Assembly: GCA_002483745.1 (NCBI GenBank)
Contig: DLIM01000023.1
Span: 1 to 50,205, forward strand
Direction of reading: 5' to 3'
From: Caryophanales bacterium UBA7642
GTDB taxonomy: Bacteria; Bacillota_I; Bacilli_A; RFN20; CAG-288
Length of the DNA: 50,205 bases
Every line of letters starts with the position of its first letter. Within the stretch, counting starts at the first letter, position 1. Position numbers and translations under genes: made by a program. Below the pieces are notes generated by a model. That model did no database searches. It worked only from the letters and a program-made list of their open reading frames with translations, and was not told where the DNA came from. Below are positions 17,866 through 28,121 of this stretch, piece by piece.

Positions 17866-20829
17866 TTAGTTAGCTGTTTTTTTCTCATCAGTTTTAGGCT
17901 TGCGGCTCTTTCTATACTCGAAGAGGAACATCAGTCCTCCCCAAATAATGATTCCGCCTCCTATTACTGAATCAGCGACTACAACTAGAATCTGCCATTT
18001 GGGTAAGGTATGACCGACTACATCACCTTTCATGGAGTTAGAGTTTCCAACAGCATAGCCAACATCATGTAAGGCTCTACGCATGACATAAACATCTCCA
18101 GTTGATGATTCATCAACAAAAGACACTGGTAAGGTAGCTAAGTTCAAATCTCCTCCTGCGTAAGCCATCTGCTTAGAATTCATGTAATCAGGGATGGTAT
18201 TGAAATCACAAATGACAGCCCCTTCAAAGCCCCATTCATCCCTTAATATGGTAGTAAGAAGACGGTAATCTCCACCTGTCCATCTAGTACCAATACGATT
18301 GAATGAAGACATAACCCCTCTTGTCTTACCTTCTTTTACGGCGATTTCAAATCCTCTTAGATAATCTTCTCTCATGGCTTGCTCACTTACCCATGAACAG
18401 TCACCAGTTATTGAACGGTGGGTTTCCTGCTCGTTTAAGGCAAAGTGCTTAATGAAAGGAATAACGCCTTTACTATTGCAGCCTTTTATTTCAGCAGCCG
18501 CAATCTTTCCGGTTAAGAGACTATCTTCGGAGAAGTATTCAAAGTTTCTGCCGCCGAAAGAGGAACGATGGATATTCATTCCAGGAGCATACCAGCCCGT
18601 ATACGGTGTCCCATCAACGCCGACTAATCCTTCTTCGCCCACGGATTCACCAAACTTTTGAACTAATTCTTGGTTCCAAGTAGCTGAAACTGTTGAGCCG
18701 TTGCAATAGGAGCAGCAATTTTTATAGTCTTTAGCATTGATGAAAGAAGTCCAACCGACCGGACCATCGGCACAATTAGTGTAAGGAAGACCGATTGAAT
18801 CGACGCTATTAATCTGGAAGGCAGAATTGTTATACATATTAGTAACTTCTTTGACACTCATTTGATCTAATAAGGTCTCCCATCTAGAATCGTTGTAATC
18901 AATTGATCCGGTAAAGTTTCCCTTTTCATCATAGAGTAGATCCTTTAAGGACAAGGTCTTTTCTTCATCGGTGATGGGATAGTCTTCCTCGTTATCATAG
19001 TCGTGAGGATTGTTAGTTGAAGTGTCTTTAAGCTCATTGATGAAATCAGCGGAGACGTTTCTTTCTTCAGCGGTTGGAGAAGTAGGCCAAGTGCCATCCC
19101 AATCTGATCTTGAAAGAACAGTGCTTAGCTGAGTATCTGAATTAAAAGCTGCATCTTCTTGATCAGTATATTGATTCTCGACTTTGTTTCCCGTAGTTGG
19201 ATCATTCTCGTATTTCTCATCCGTAGCTAAAGAAAGGCTAATTGTCTTCTCAACCTGATGAGCATTATGACTTACTCTTAAGGAATAATTTCCTTTTTCA
19301 AGCTCATATCCTTTAAAGCCATTTTTATTCTTATCAGTGTAATCATAGGAAGCAATATAGTAAGGATCAAAAGTTAAAGTGACTGTTTCTTTTTCACCAG
19401 GCTCTAATTCCTTAGTCTTCGCAAAAGCAACTAAGGCTTCACTTGGCTTTTCAATGCCGTTAGCTGTGTAAGGAGCGGAAGCATAGAGTTCAACTACATC
19501 TTTTCCGGCAACTGAACCGGTATTCTCTACTTCCACTTGAACATTGATGCTGGAATCTTTAGTAAAGGTAGTGGGAATTTCACTACTATTGGCGATTTTC
19601 CAGTCAAAGGTGGTATAGCTTAAGCCATATCCGAAAGGATAAACTACTTGATCATCATACCAAGTCTCACCATCGGTCTCTCCTCTAGTCTCATAGTATT
19701 TGTATCCGACATAGATGCCTTCTTCATAGTCGACAAAATAATAGAGGGTGTTTTCACCATTAGAAGCATATTGGTCTCCTCCTTGAACCCCTGTTGAGGT
19801 GTTTCCGGTAATTAAGTTGTCGCCAAAATTATTCCAAGTAGGGCTCTTTTTGAAGTCGGAGGCAAAGGTATCAACGGTTCTTCCAGAAGGATTAACGGTA
19901 CCGTTTAAGATTTCTCCTAAGGCGGTAGCTCCCGAAGTTCCTGGATATCCCATCCAGATAGCAGCATCTATCTTATCCTGATAGGCGTAATAAGCGGGAT
20001 CTTCTAGGAAGCCTAACTCCATAGTCGAACCAGAATTCAGGATGACAATCACATGATCAAAATCGCCTTCACAGGCCGCCTTTAAAAGATCAGTCTCATT
20101 CTGATCTAATTGAAGATAATGATCATCTTCATTTCGATATCCGGTTGCTCCCTTCATTGAACGAGGAAGGTCGAATCCTTCTCCTCCAATTCTAGTGAAG
20201 GCAACGATAGCGGCATCATTATAGGAAGAATAAGAGTTTTTGACTGCTTCGGTGTATTTGGATTGAGGTGTTTCAGCAGTGGAAATAATCACGGTATCTC
20301 CAGAATCTAAATCATTTGAGTTTGAGCTTCTTTTTGATCCTGAGGCATTATCGTCTTTATAGAAGGCTTCCACTGTTGGATTAACTTCATATCCGGCGGA
20401 ATCTAATGAGTCATAAAGACTGACACTATCTCCAGTTGCAGCACCTGAGCCGGAACCACCGATAGCGATATTCACTGAGTTCTTCCCAAAAACAGTTACT
20501 TTTGGCTTAGATTTGCTAGGAGTAGGGCTATTTGGAGTATTGATAGGTAAAGCATTGTTCTCGTTTTTTAAGAGTATCATTCCTTCTTCACAAAGATTTA
20601 GGTTAGTTTTAGTGGCATTGTTGAATGATTCAGTTTTAGATGAATAAGTAGCCGAATAAGTGGCTTCTGACCCTTTGGCATAGATGTTCCTTGGACCACC
20701 AAAGGCGAAATTAAGAAGCGAATAATAAGTAGTTCCAGTTAGGACTGTTACGACAGTAAGAATAATAATCAAAACACCAGAGGTTATCGACCACACTAAA
20801 AACCTCTTCTTTTTAAAGATCTTTTTCAT
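17866..20829 (-). CDS. membrane-anchored GH3 beta-glycosidase, swapped domain order
   Basis: 987-residue glycoside hydrolase family 3 enzyme. An N-terminal membrane segment lies at about 12-34 and a second at about 945-970, followed by a basic tail, so the enzyme is tethered outside the cell. Domain order is reversed relative to classical GH3: the alpha/beta sandwich comes first (VFGKNSVNIAIGGSGSGA), then a fibronectin III-like domain (YGLSYTTFDW; SVAGKDVVELYASAPY), then the TIM-barrel domain with NCADGPVG, IKHFALNEQE and nucleophile Asp in VICDFN (about 875). Reversed order is known in Ruminococcus and Butyrivibrio beta-glucosidases. The exact sugar cannot be told. AGGAGG lies before the ATG, 14 bp after the lipoprotein gene. 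Confidence 0.9.
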   Translation of the reverse strand: MKKIFKKKRFLVWSITSGVLIIILTVVTVLTGTTYYSLLNFAFGGPRNIYAKGSEATYSATYSSKTESFNNATKTNLNLCEEGMILLKNENNALPINTPNSPTPSKSKPKVTVFGKNSVNIAIGGSGSGAATGDSVSLYDSLDSAGYEVNPTVEAFYKDDNASGSKRSSNSNDLDSGDTVIISTAETPQSKYTEAVKNSYSSYNDAAIVAFTRIGGEGFDLPRSMKGATGYRNEDDHYLQLDQNETDLLKAACEGDFDHVIVILNSGSTMELGFLEDPAYYAYQDKIDAAIWMGYPGTSGATALGEILNGTVNPSGRTVDTFASDFKKSPTWNNFGDNLITGNTSTGVQGGDQYASNGENTLYYFVDYEEGIYVGYKYYETRGETDGETWYDDQVVYPFGYGLSYTTFDWKIANSSEIPTTFTKDSSINVQVEVENTGSVAGKDVVELYASAPYTANGIEKPSEALVAFAKTKELEPGEKETVTLTFDPYYIASYDYTDKNKNGFKGYELEKGNYSLRVSHNAHQVEKTISLSLATDEKYENDPTTGNKVENQYTDQEDAAFNSDTQLSTVLSRSDWDGTWPTSPTAEERNVSADFINELKDTSTNNPHDYDNEEDYPITDEEKTLSLKDLLYDEKGNFTGSIDYNDSRWETLLDQMSVKEVTNMYNNSAFQINSVDSIGLPYTNCADGPVGWTSFINAKDYKNCCSYCNGSTVSATWNQELVQKFGESVGEEGLVGVDGTPYTGWYAPGMNIHRSSFGGRNFEYFSEDSLLTGKIAAAEIKGCNSKGVIPFIKHFALNEQETHRSITGDCSWVSEQAMREDYLRGFEIAVKEGKTRGVMSSFNRIGTRWTGGDYRLLTTILRDEWGFEGAVICDFNTIPDYMNSKQMAYAGGDLNLATLPVSFVDESSTGDVYVMRRALHDVGYAVGNSNSMKGDVVGHTLPKWQILVVVADSVIGGGIIIWGGLMFLFEYRKSRKPKTDEKKTAN

Positions 20830-20843
20830 CTTTACCTCCTAAA

Positions 20844-22220
20844 TTAATAATTGTCAGCAGGAAGGTCGTAATTGCCATCCCAATCAAGGACTGCATCAGT
20901 GCAGGTTACTTTTACAGCATCGATTAAAGGAGCATGAGCTTCCATGGTGGTTCCAGTGATGCTATCAGAATTGCTGACTGTTAAGATGACATAGTTGTTG
21001 CCTTTTTTAAGAGACAAGGTTTCAGTTATAGTGAAATCCTTGAACTGAGAATAAGGAACTTCAGCTGTCTGACTAGGAACTTCAGAAGCGGAAAAAACAA
21101 TGTCAGAATAAGTTAAAGCAGTAGCACTATTGGCTTTAATTTGGAAATTACTTGGGGTAAAAGTATAAGCCTCAACTTCTTGGCCTAGACGTAAAGACAA
21201 CTTTGCATTATCTACTGCTACATCAGAATAGAAATCAAATTCCAAAGATAAGCCAGTCTTATACATATAGCCGATGAATTTATCATTAGAGGCAGCTACC
21301 TTAGAGTTAGTAATAATCATACCTTTCTCAGTAACGGTTCCCGATAATCCTTTTCCGGTTTTGCCTTTTAAGGATACATCTTCAGCTTCAAAGGTATAGG
21401 TCTGTTCACCAGCTAAGGTCGAATTACGATTCCATTTGGCATAGACTGTGGTGTTTGCAGTGACTGGACTAGAGAAGTCATAGACTGTAGTTAGAGTAGA
21501 AGTTGTATACCAATTGATAAAATCATAACCTTTTCTGGTGGGGTCAGTTGCTAAACGAGTAGCTAATGATCCTTCTTCAACTTTTTGAGTTACCTTGCTA
21601 GTCTTTAAGCCATAGTAGTTATAATCGAAAATAAAGTTATAAGTAGTCTTAGAGGCATCTAGCCAGGAGGCATATAAAGTCAAGTCGCTATTTACAGCAG
21701 AGGTGAAATCATAAGTGGTAGTTAAAGCCGTATCTGAATACCAGCCATTGAAGGTAAAGCCAGTTCTTAAAGGGTCAGTAGGCTTACTGACAGTTTCTCC
21801 TTTTTTGACGGAAACATCAGTATTAGAAGAGCCTTCGTAGTTATAGTTGAAAGTAACAGTGAAAGTTTGAGCACTGACATTGATAGAAAAAGTCGTTCTT
21901 TTCCCTCCATATTTGACAGTGACATTCTTTTTGCCTTCGGTTTCAGTACTAGGCTCTGATACTTCTAGTCTACTATCCGTTAATTGGATATCCTCTGTGG
22001 TTTTATCAGTATAGGTAGCAGTGACTACTCCACCAGCTGGATCAAAAGAGTCTCCAATATAGTAATCAATCTTAGTAGGATTAGTCTTCATAGCTAACTT
22101 ATAGACATTCTGAACAGCATCCTCAGAAGTAGAGGTCTTATCCGAAGTACTTCCACAACTTGTTAACGGCATCAAAAGACAAAACGAAACAGTTAATAGA
22201 CTTAAAACCTTTTTATTCAT
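20844..22220 (-). CDS. lipoprotein with Ig-like, InlB repeats and CBM-like domain
   Basis: 458 residues. The signal peptide ends LLMPLTSC (lipidation Cys22). Next come a bacterial Ig-like domain (about 45-115, TKIDYYIGDSFDPAGGVV), two Flg_new/InlB repeats (about 122-188 and 193-262, each with GW or NWY cores and YDFTSAV) and a C-terminal beta-sandwich (about 278-450, YTFEAEDVSLKGK) resembling carbohydrate-binding modules of the CBM6/35 kind. No catalytic motif is seen. Placed between two GH3 genes, it probably binds glycan at the surface for them. Confidence 0.8.
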   Translation of the reverse strand: MNKKVLSLLTVSFCLLMPLTSCGSTSDKTSTSEDAVQNVYKLAMKTNPTKIDYYIGDSFDPAGGVVTATYTDKTTEDIQLTDSRLEVSEPSTETEGKKNVTVKYGGKRTTFSINVSAQTFTVTFNYNYEGSSNTDVSVKKGETVSKPTDPLRTGFTFNGWYSDTALTTTYDFTSAVNSDLTLYASWLDASKTTYNFIFDYNYYGLKTSKVTQKVEEGSLATRLATDPTRKGYDFINWYTTSTLTTVYDFSSPVTANTTVYAKWNRNSTLAGEQTYTFEAEDVSLKGKTGKGLSGTVTEKGMIITNSKVAASNDKFIGYMYKTGLSLEFDFYSDVAVDNAKLSLRLGQEVEAYTFTPSNFQIKANSATALTYSDIVFSASEVPSQTAEVPYSQFKDFTITETLSLKKGNNYVILTVSNSDSITGTTMEAHAPLIDAVKVTCTDAVLDWDGNYDLPADNY

Positions 22221-22249
22221 TGTTCTTCTCCCTATAAAGAACTTCTTTC

Positions 22250-22289
22250 CAAAAAGAAAACCTTTGGCTTGGGTTTCCCCAAGCCAAAG
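22250..22289 (-). terminator. terminator inside the glycosidase cluster
   Basis: A 12-bp perfect stem (CTTTGGCTTGGG/CCCAAGCCAAAG) has a four-base loop and a T-rich minus-strand tail. It sits between the first GH3 gene and the lipoprotein, so downstream genes are probably expressed at a lower level by read-through, or have their own promoter. Confidence 0.85.
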
Positions 22290-22300
22290 AAGACAAATCC

Positions 22301-25300
22301 TTAAGCGACAACCAGAGTGATAGTCTGAGTGTAAGTGACAGTAGCTGAGCCAAAACTAGCAAAGAGCCAGCCAGACATCATCATGGTTTCTGGGCAAGTC
22401 AAGGTGATATCGAAGGTGTAGGTGCCAGCTTTAGTAGGAGTGCCTGAAAGCTTATAGTAATCCACAACCTGATAAGAGCCTCTATTGGCTTTTCCAGTCC
22501 AATCCTTCATGACCGGTTCAGCAGTGATTCCTTCAGGTAAGTTTCCGGAAGTGATTGAATAGCCATATTCATGCTTTTCAATTCCTTCTTTATCAGCATC
22601 GATAGTGATGATATCGGAAGCAGTCTTATCTTCGTTTCTGTTGTAGTTGGTTCCGTGATCGGTATAGTAATTGACGATGAGCATGGAAGGATGAGAACCC
22701 CAGAAGACAATATCGGAAGCGACAGTATTGCCATATGCTAAAGCCGGAACATTGATCTTACCTTCGTAAGCCTGGTTAGTACTGATGGTAGCGGTGGTTC
22801 CAGTTGAAGAAACGGCTTCACCGTTGTAATGCATAGCGGATTTGACAGTGATGTTTAAGACAGCAGTAGAAGTAACCCAGCCATCGATAGCAAGATTGAC
22901 ATTAACAGAATAAGTTCCTTCAACAGTAGGTTTACCAGAGACAACACGTCCATTCTTGATAGTTAATCCATCAGGCATGGTAGCGCCATCAGCTAAAGTG
23001 ACATTGACATCATTGGTTCCAGATACTTCAATAGCGACATTGTTAGAAACACCCTTTTCTAGAGTGACATTGAGGTTTTGACCAGTGGTGACACCGTTTT
23101 TAGCAGCGGTAGAGTTAGCACGAGTATAGAGGTTTCTTTGAGCTCTAGTTCTGATACCGGCATACAAAGTAGGAGAGGCAGTATCGTAATCAGTACTAGT
23201 ATCACTTCCCTTAATCTTGACAGTGTTGTTCTCAGAATCCCATTCGCCATGATCAAGAGAGTTATCAGAATAAGAAGAGGAAGTTCCTAAGAGCATATCC
23301 GAGCCAGCAACACTCATCTTGTTGACTGGAACATAGGCTTTTGCCCAAGCATCAGTGATGACAGCAGCTTTAGAATCCCATTCATCTCTTAAGAGATATT
23401 GATGAACTGCATAAGAGGTAGCAGTAACCTGTTTTCCGATACGGTTAAATGAAGACATAGCACCCATTGAACCGGCTTTAATAGCATATTCAAAAGGCTT
23501 GAGATAGTTTTCTCTAATGGCCTGCTCAGAGCACCAAGTGAAGACTCCGCCGTAATCGGCACGGAATGATTCCTGATCGTTTAAGAAGAAATGCTTAGCG
23601 TAGCAAATCAAACCCTTAGAGGTAGCACCTTTAATGCTAGCTTCAGCGAATCTAGCGGCATGGTAGCCATCCTGAGAATAATACTCAAAATTACGTCCCG
23701 AGAAAGGCGAACGATGGGTATCCATACCCGGTCCTGCCCAAGCATTGAGACCAAGGAAGATAGCTTCATTACCGACAAAACGGCCTTTCTTATAAGCTAA
23801 GTCAACATTGTAAGTGGCAGATAAGATCGGGTTAGAAGGGAAGAGTGTTCCACCGCTAATCTGAACTGGGCCATCAGAATAGTTGGTTCTTCCACTGGCC
23901 ATTCCGTTAGAGGAATCACCAGAGACAATATCACACATTTCAGTCCAGGAAAGCTGGTTCATATAGTTTTCCCACTTCTTACTACCGTTATCACTTCCAG
24001 TGGTATAGCCATCCTGATAATCGACGCCGCTCATATCAGCTAAAGTATAAGAAGTGTCTTTGGAATCCTGCTTCCATGTAGTCGGAACAGAAGACTGATA
24101 CCAAGGATCAGAAGCTTTGTTTTCATTATGGTTGTAGATATCCTGATCATCGTATTCAGCTAAAGTTTCATCGCTTAAAGTTCTATCAGCAACGGTAGCA
24201 GCCTTAGGCTGAGTAAGTCCGGTAGCACGAGAGATAGAATTGTTTGTTAATGAAGTGTTGGTGGAAGCATATTCTCCAGTGAAGATAGGCTTGATTTCTT
24301 TTCCAGTGGTGTAATCAGTAGTGCATTTAATATCTTCGGAAATCTTTCTTGTGGTAGACAATACCGGAGTATGAGAATCACGGTTTGCAGTAATGGTATA
24401 GTCGCCTTTTTCAAGCTCATATCCCTTGAAGCTGTTGTTGTTTTTGTCAACATCATCGAAGGAAGCCATATCCTGAGCAACGAACTGAATAGTCAAAACC
24501 TGACTTTCACCAGGTTGGAGAATATCAGTCTTACCAAAGTTGACTAAATTGGTAGAAGCCTTTTCAATTCCGCCTTTAGTGTAAGGAGCAGAGAAATAGA
24601 TCTGAACGACATCTTTACCAGCTACTTTTCCTGTATTAGTTACTTTAACTCTAGTAGTTACAGTCTGATTAGCAGCATCAATCTTTAAACCGTCTTTAAC
24701 ACCGGCCCACTCCCAATCGAAAGTGGTGTAGCTTAAGCCATAGCCAAAAGGATAGAGAACGTTATCTTGATACCATGCTTCTCCACCGCTAGTCATATCA
24801 TTAGCAGCAGTCTCATAGTATTTGTAGCCGTTATAGATTCCTTCTCTATACTCCACTTCGTTATAGTTGGTAATCTTTCCATTCTTGTCATAGTAGGAAG
24901 AATCCATTCTATTGCCATCACTGTCTTTGTTTTGAGTATCAAAGCCAAAGTTAGTGAATGAAGGATCCTTAGTGAAATCTCTAGTCCAGAGATCAGAAGT
25001 ATGACCGCTAGGGCAGACGGAACCATTGAGGATTTCTCCAACAGCATCAACGCCATTGTTTCCAACGCCGCCGATCCAAAGAATGGCATCAACGCCCAAG
25101 TTTGAATCAGTCTTATCTTCAGCTAATTCAGGAATCTGCATGATATTGCTGGAGTTAATTAAGACAATAACCTTCTTGAAATAGGTCTTAACATGCTTAA
25201 TCAAAGCAGTTTCATTGTCATCAAGCTGGAGAGTGTGGTCATCAGCATTAGCATGATCTTCCACATTATTGGTAGCTAAATCTTTGTTTTCGGTTCCTTG

Positions 25301-25960
25301 TCTTGAGATAGTGACAACAGCGGCATCACCATAACCGAAATATGATGAAATCGTGGAGGGTGTATAGTTCTTGATGGGCAATTCATTATTGATGGTTCCA
25401 AGTGACTGATAGGTAGAGTAAAGGCTTAAGGTTGAAGGGTTTACTTTGTATCCAGCATCGGTAAGAGAGCTTTCAAGAGTAGAGGCAGTAATTCCGTTGT
25501 TTCCTAATTTGCCGGCACCACTACCGCCGCCAGCAGTAATGAGGTTTACCGAATGCATACCAAAGCAAGTAAGGTGATTTTCGCTTGTCTTTAAAGGCAA
25601 ACAATCATCAGCGTTCTTTAGTAAGACATCACCTTCTTCAGAAATCTGAACAGCAGTCTCTTTGGCAGCTTGCTGCTCATCAGCTAAAGAAGCATAGTCG
25701 GAATAGTACTTACCGTTTGAGCTGAGATTACCAGTCGTATATCCATCAGCAGTCACATGAGTCTCGACAATCTCGGAATACTTATCGTCATCTGAACCGG
25801 AAGAAATAGGAGAAGAAGTACTATCGCTAGGACTACTGGTTGCTGGGTTAGAAGAACTGCTTGAGCTTTGAGGCTGAGAGCAACTGAAAAGAGTTGCTGC
25901 TAAGAGAGCGGTAAAAGTAATCATTACCGGCTTTCTTCTACGGAATGCAGAATTACTCAT
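22301..25960 (-). CDS. secreted GH3 lipoprotein glycosidase with C-terminal Ig domains
   Basis: 1219 residues. The lipobox is ATLFSC (Cys27), followed by a Ser/Pro-rich linker to about 60. The domain order is swapped as in its neighbour: the sandwich domain (FGMHSVNLITAGGGSGAG), then the fibronectin III-like part (YGLSYTTFDW), then the barrel (YAKHFFLNDQE, and nucleophile Asp in VITDAW near 869). Two putative Ig-fold domains of the He_PIG kind close it (GLTIKNGRVVSGKPTVEGTY and LSGTPTKAGTYTF). Several motifs differ from the 987-residue enzyme (for example ITDAW versus ICDFN), so the two likely cut different linkages. A cre-like site lies in its upstream region. Confidence 0.9.
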   Translation of the reverse strand: MSNSAFRRRKPVMITFTALLAATLFSCSQPQSSSSSSNPATSSPSDSTSSPISSGSDDDKYSEIVETHVTADGYTTGNLSSNGKYYSDYASLADEQQAAKETAVQISEEGDVLLKNADDCLPLKTSENHLTCFGMHSVNLITAGGGSGAGKLGNNGITASTLESSLTDAGYKVNPSTLSLYSTYQSLGTINNELPIKNYTPSTISSYFGYGDAAVVTISRQGTENKDLATNNVEDHANADDHTLQLDDNETALIKHVKTYFKKVIVLINSSNIMQIPELAEDKTDSNLGVDAILWIGGVGNNGVDAVGEILNGSVCPSGHTSDLWTRDFTKDPSFTNFGFDTQNKDSDGNRMDSSYYDKNGKITNYNEVEYREGIYNGYKYYETAANDMTSGGEAWYQDNVLYPFGYGLSYTTFDWEWAGVKDGLKIDAANQTVTTRVKVTNTGKVAGKDVVQIYFSAPYTKGGIEKASTNLVNFGKTDILQPGESQVLTIQFVAQDMASFDDVDKNNNSFKGYELEKGDYTITANRDSHTPVLSTTRKISEDIKCTTDYTTGKEIKPIFTGEYASTNTSLTNNSISRATGLTQPKAATVADRTLSDETLAEYDDQDIYNHNENKASDPWYQSSVPTTWKQDSKDTSYTLADMSGVDYQDGYTTGSDNGSKKWENYMNQLSWTEMCDIVSGDSSNGMASGRTNYSDGPVQISGGTLFPSNPILSATYNVDLAYKKGRFVGNEAIFLGLNAWAGPGMDTHRSPFSGRNFEYYSQDGYHAARFAEASIKGATSKGLICYAKHFFLNDQESFRADYGGVFTWCSEQAIRENYLKPFEYAIKAGSMGAMSSFNRIGKQVTATSYAVHQYLLRDEWDSKAAVITDAWAKAYVPVNKMSVAGSDMLLGTSSSYSDNSLDHGEWDSENNTVKIKGSDTSTDYDTASPTLYAGIRTRAQRNLYTRANSTAAKNGVTTGQNLNVTLEKGVSNNVAIEVSGTNDVNVTLADGATMPDGLTIKNGRVVSGKPTVEGTYSVNVNLAIDGWVTSTAVLNITVKSAMHYNGEAVSSTGTTATISTNQAYEGKINVPALAYGNTVASDIVFWGSHPSMLIVNYYTDHGTNYNRNEDKTASDIITIDADKEGIEKHEYGYSITSGNLPEGITAEPVMKDWTGKANRGSYQVVDYYKLSGTPTKAGTYTFDITLTCPETMMMSGWLFASFGSATVTYTQTITLVVA

Positions 25961-26008
25961 TCAAAATCCTCCTTGATTTTGAGTAGACTTCTGCAGTCTA
26001 AAATAATA

Positions 26009-26022
26009 TGAAAGCGATTACA
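26009..26022. promoter_or_regulatory. cre-like (CcpA) operator upstream of GH3 gene
   Basis: On the minus strand the bases TGTAATCGCTTTCA match the catabolite-responsive consensus TGWAANCGNTNWCA at every position. It abuts a TATTAT box (26003-26008). This predicts repression when preferred sugars are present. LacI-family operators share this core, so a local regulator is possible. Confidence 0.65.
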
Positions 26023-26062
26023 TCTGTTTTGACAAAATGAGTACTTTTAATGTCAAAAGAGG

Positions 26063-27448
26063 TTATTGGGTAATTGCTTCTTGTTTTTTATATGAGGACA
26101 AAGGAAGAAAGATTTGAAGTATAAAAAGGTCATCTTTTGTATTTACTAAAACTCTGCCATCATATTTCTCAACAATCATTTTCATCGACTTCATGCCATA
26201 GCCATGGTAATCACCGGCTTTATGAGTTTGAGGTAGGCCTTTCTTAAAAGTTAGGGCCTCTGTGAAGTAATTGACAAAATTAATCACTAAGAAATTATCT
26301 TTTTCGGATTGAGTGATACTAATTACTTTCTTTTCAGAATCACAGTCTTTGCAGGCATCAATAGCATTATCGATGGCATTTTCGAAGAGAGCATAAAGCT
26401 CATATGGTGAAATGTAATTTAGCTTTTCACCATTAATAGTACAAGTGAACTTTATTTTATTGTCATAGCAATACTTGCTTTTCTTAGAAATAATGACATC
26501 TATGGCTTCGTTTCCTGTTTTTACTGAAGATTCATAAAGGCCTAAACTGTTTTTGATTTCTTTATAAAGGGCAGGATCAGTATTTGGATTAGTAGAATTA
26601 ATTAAATGCTTGATATCGTGGTATTTGATGTTCAAAAGCTCCATGTTTTTCTTTTCTTCTTCATATTGGCTCTTTTCATTAGATAGGATTTCCTGTAGTT
26701 TCTGGGATTCGAGATTGGCTTTTTTTGCATTTACTAAAGAAAGCTCCAAGATAATATCTAGCATACAAACAATAATGGAAAACGCGAAATCATAACACAT
26801 GATTTCCTTAGCGTTTTTTGAATCATTTGCCAGCCTATTTATTTCGGCATTGATAAAAATAGCTGTTGCTAAAGTAATTACTGATAGGATTACTTGAGTC
26901 TTGTGATCGACAATTTTGGCAAACGAAGTGTAATCTATTCGCTTTACTACAAAGAAATAGAAAGCCAGATAGATAATAATAGTTATTAAAGAAAGAAGAA
27001 TAAACCAGGTTAACAAGGAGATGCTTCCCATGTAGACCACAATTATTTCGTAGCTTCTTTCGGATATGTGTTGCAAAGAATAGGCTATAGTTGAGCAAAA
27101 CAAGGCTGTCCAAAAATCTGTTTTGAAGCATATTAATATAAGAGCCAGTTCCATTAAAAAATAGATTAGATAGAAAACCAGATACCATCCCGAGGTGTAA
27201 TAATAGTTTTCAGAATTATTACCGATTATTCCATAGGTTATGTATCGCCATAAAAAAAGAAAAGCAAGCGTAATTGATAGGCAAGTAGCTAGTTTTAAAT
27301 AAAAGAGTTTCTTCTTTGGAAGCTTCCAGGAAAGCATTAAGACTGAAGAATCTAAAGCTAAAGCAAAACTGAAAATACCCCAGAACCATTTAAGTGTGAA
27401 CATACTAACTATCCTTCTTGAAAGCAAATCTATTAGATAGATCGTCAA
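26063..27448 (-). CDS. AgrC/GHKL-type sensor histidine kinase
   Basis: 461 residues. Six or so membrane helices occupy 1-210, a coiled linker (NEKSQYEEEKKNMELLN) leads to the H-box YHDIKHLIN (His near 277), and the GHKL ATPase has N-box LFENAIDNAIDAC and a G-box KAGDYHGYGMKSMK. This arrangement is that of peptide-sensing AgrC/LytS-like kinases with LytTR partners. The 5' end overlaps the regulator gene by 44 bases. No small peptide gene was recognised nearby, so its signal is unknown. Confidence 0.88.
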   Translation of the reverse strand: MTIYLIDLLSRRIVSMFTLKWFWGIFSFALALDSSVLMLSWKLPKKKLFYLKLATCLSITLAFLFLWRYITYGIIGNNSENYYYTSGWYLVFYLIYFLMELALILICFKTDFWTALFCSTIAYSLQHISERSYEIIVVYMGSISLLTWFILLSLITIIIYLAFYFFVVKRIDYTSFAKIVDHKTQVILSVITLATAIFINAEINRLANDSKNAKEIMCYDFAFSIIVCMLDIILELSLVNAKKANLESQKLQEILSNEKSQYEEEKKNMELLNIKYHDIKHLINSTNPNTDPALYKEIKNSLGLYESSVKTGNEAIDVIISKKSKYCYDNKIKFTCTINGEKLNYISPYELYALFENAIDNAIDACKDCDSEKKVISITQSEKDNFLVINFVNYFTEALTFKKGLPQTHKAGDYHGYGMKSMKMIVEKYDGRVLVNTKDDLFILQIFLPLSSYKKQEAITQ

Positions 27449-28121
27449 TGAATTTTTTCCTCATTCCGCGACTGATTTTCAAGCGATTACCTTCTACTAT
27501 GACTTCATCTTTTACTAATTCCGTGCATAAGCTAAGATTTACTAAAAAACTAGAATTACATCTAGAAAAGCCATAAGGCATCAATTCTTTCTCTAAGGAG
27601 GCTAAAGACCTTCTTTTGACATTCTCAAATTCACCAGTTTTTGTGTGGAACACTTGGGAATGCCCAAACTGTTCGACATAAATGATGTTTGAAACTAATA
27701 CGGTCTTGCTTCCGCCGATGATGTTAATAATTATAGACGGTGATTTTTTAGTTTTATGTCCTGAGATAAAAGCCATTCTCATTTTTAGATCATAATAAGA
27801 GACCGGCTTTAAGAAATAGTCCATGGCATTATATTTATAACCCATGATGGCGTACTGACTGAAATCAGTTTCAAAGATAATTGCTACTTCCTTATCGATC
27901 AGCCTAATCTGTTTAGCTAACTCAATGCCACTTAGTATTGGCATTTGAATATCTAAGAACAATAAATCATATTGATTCTTAAAAAAATTAAGAAAGAGCT
28001 CAGATGAGGTGTAAGAAGAAATAGTTAATGGTATTTCTTCTTCATCTCTGTATCGCCCAAGAAGATCAGTGAGATTCTTGATGGCGCTTTCATCATCGTC
28101 AACTATAGCTATGTTTAGCAT
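27405..28121 (-). CDS. LytTR-family response regulator
   Basis: 238 residues from the ATG of MLNIAIVDDDES; an upstream in-frame TTG would add 13 residues but has no ribosome site. The receiver domain has the acidic pair VDDD and the phosphoacceptor Asp57 in LFLDIQMP. The LytTR DNA-binding domain spans about 140-235 (GFSRCNSSFLVNLS). First gene of a two-gene operon with the kinase, in line with the GH3 cluster, which it may control. Confidence 0.9.
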   Translation of the reverse strand: MLNIAIVDDDESAIKNLTDLLGRYRDEEEIPLTISSYTSSELFLNFFKNQYDLLFLDIQMPILSGIELAKQIRLIDKEVAIIFETDFSQYAIMGYKYNAMDYFLKPVSYYDLKMRMAFISGHKTKKSPSIIINIIGGSKTVLVSNIIYVEQFGHSQVFHTKTGEFENVKRRSLASLEKELMPYGFSRCNSSFLVNLSLCTELVKDEVIVEGNRLKISRGMRKKFIDDLSNRFAFKKDS

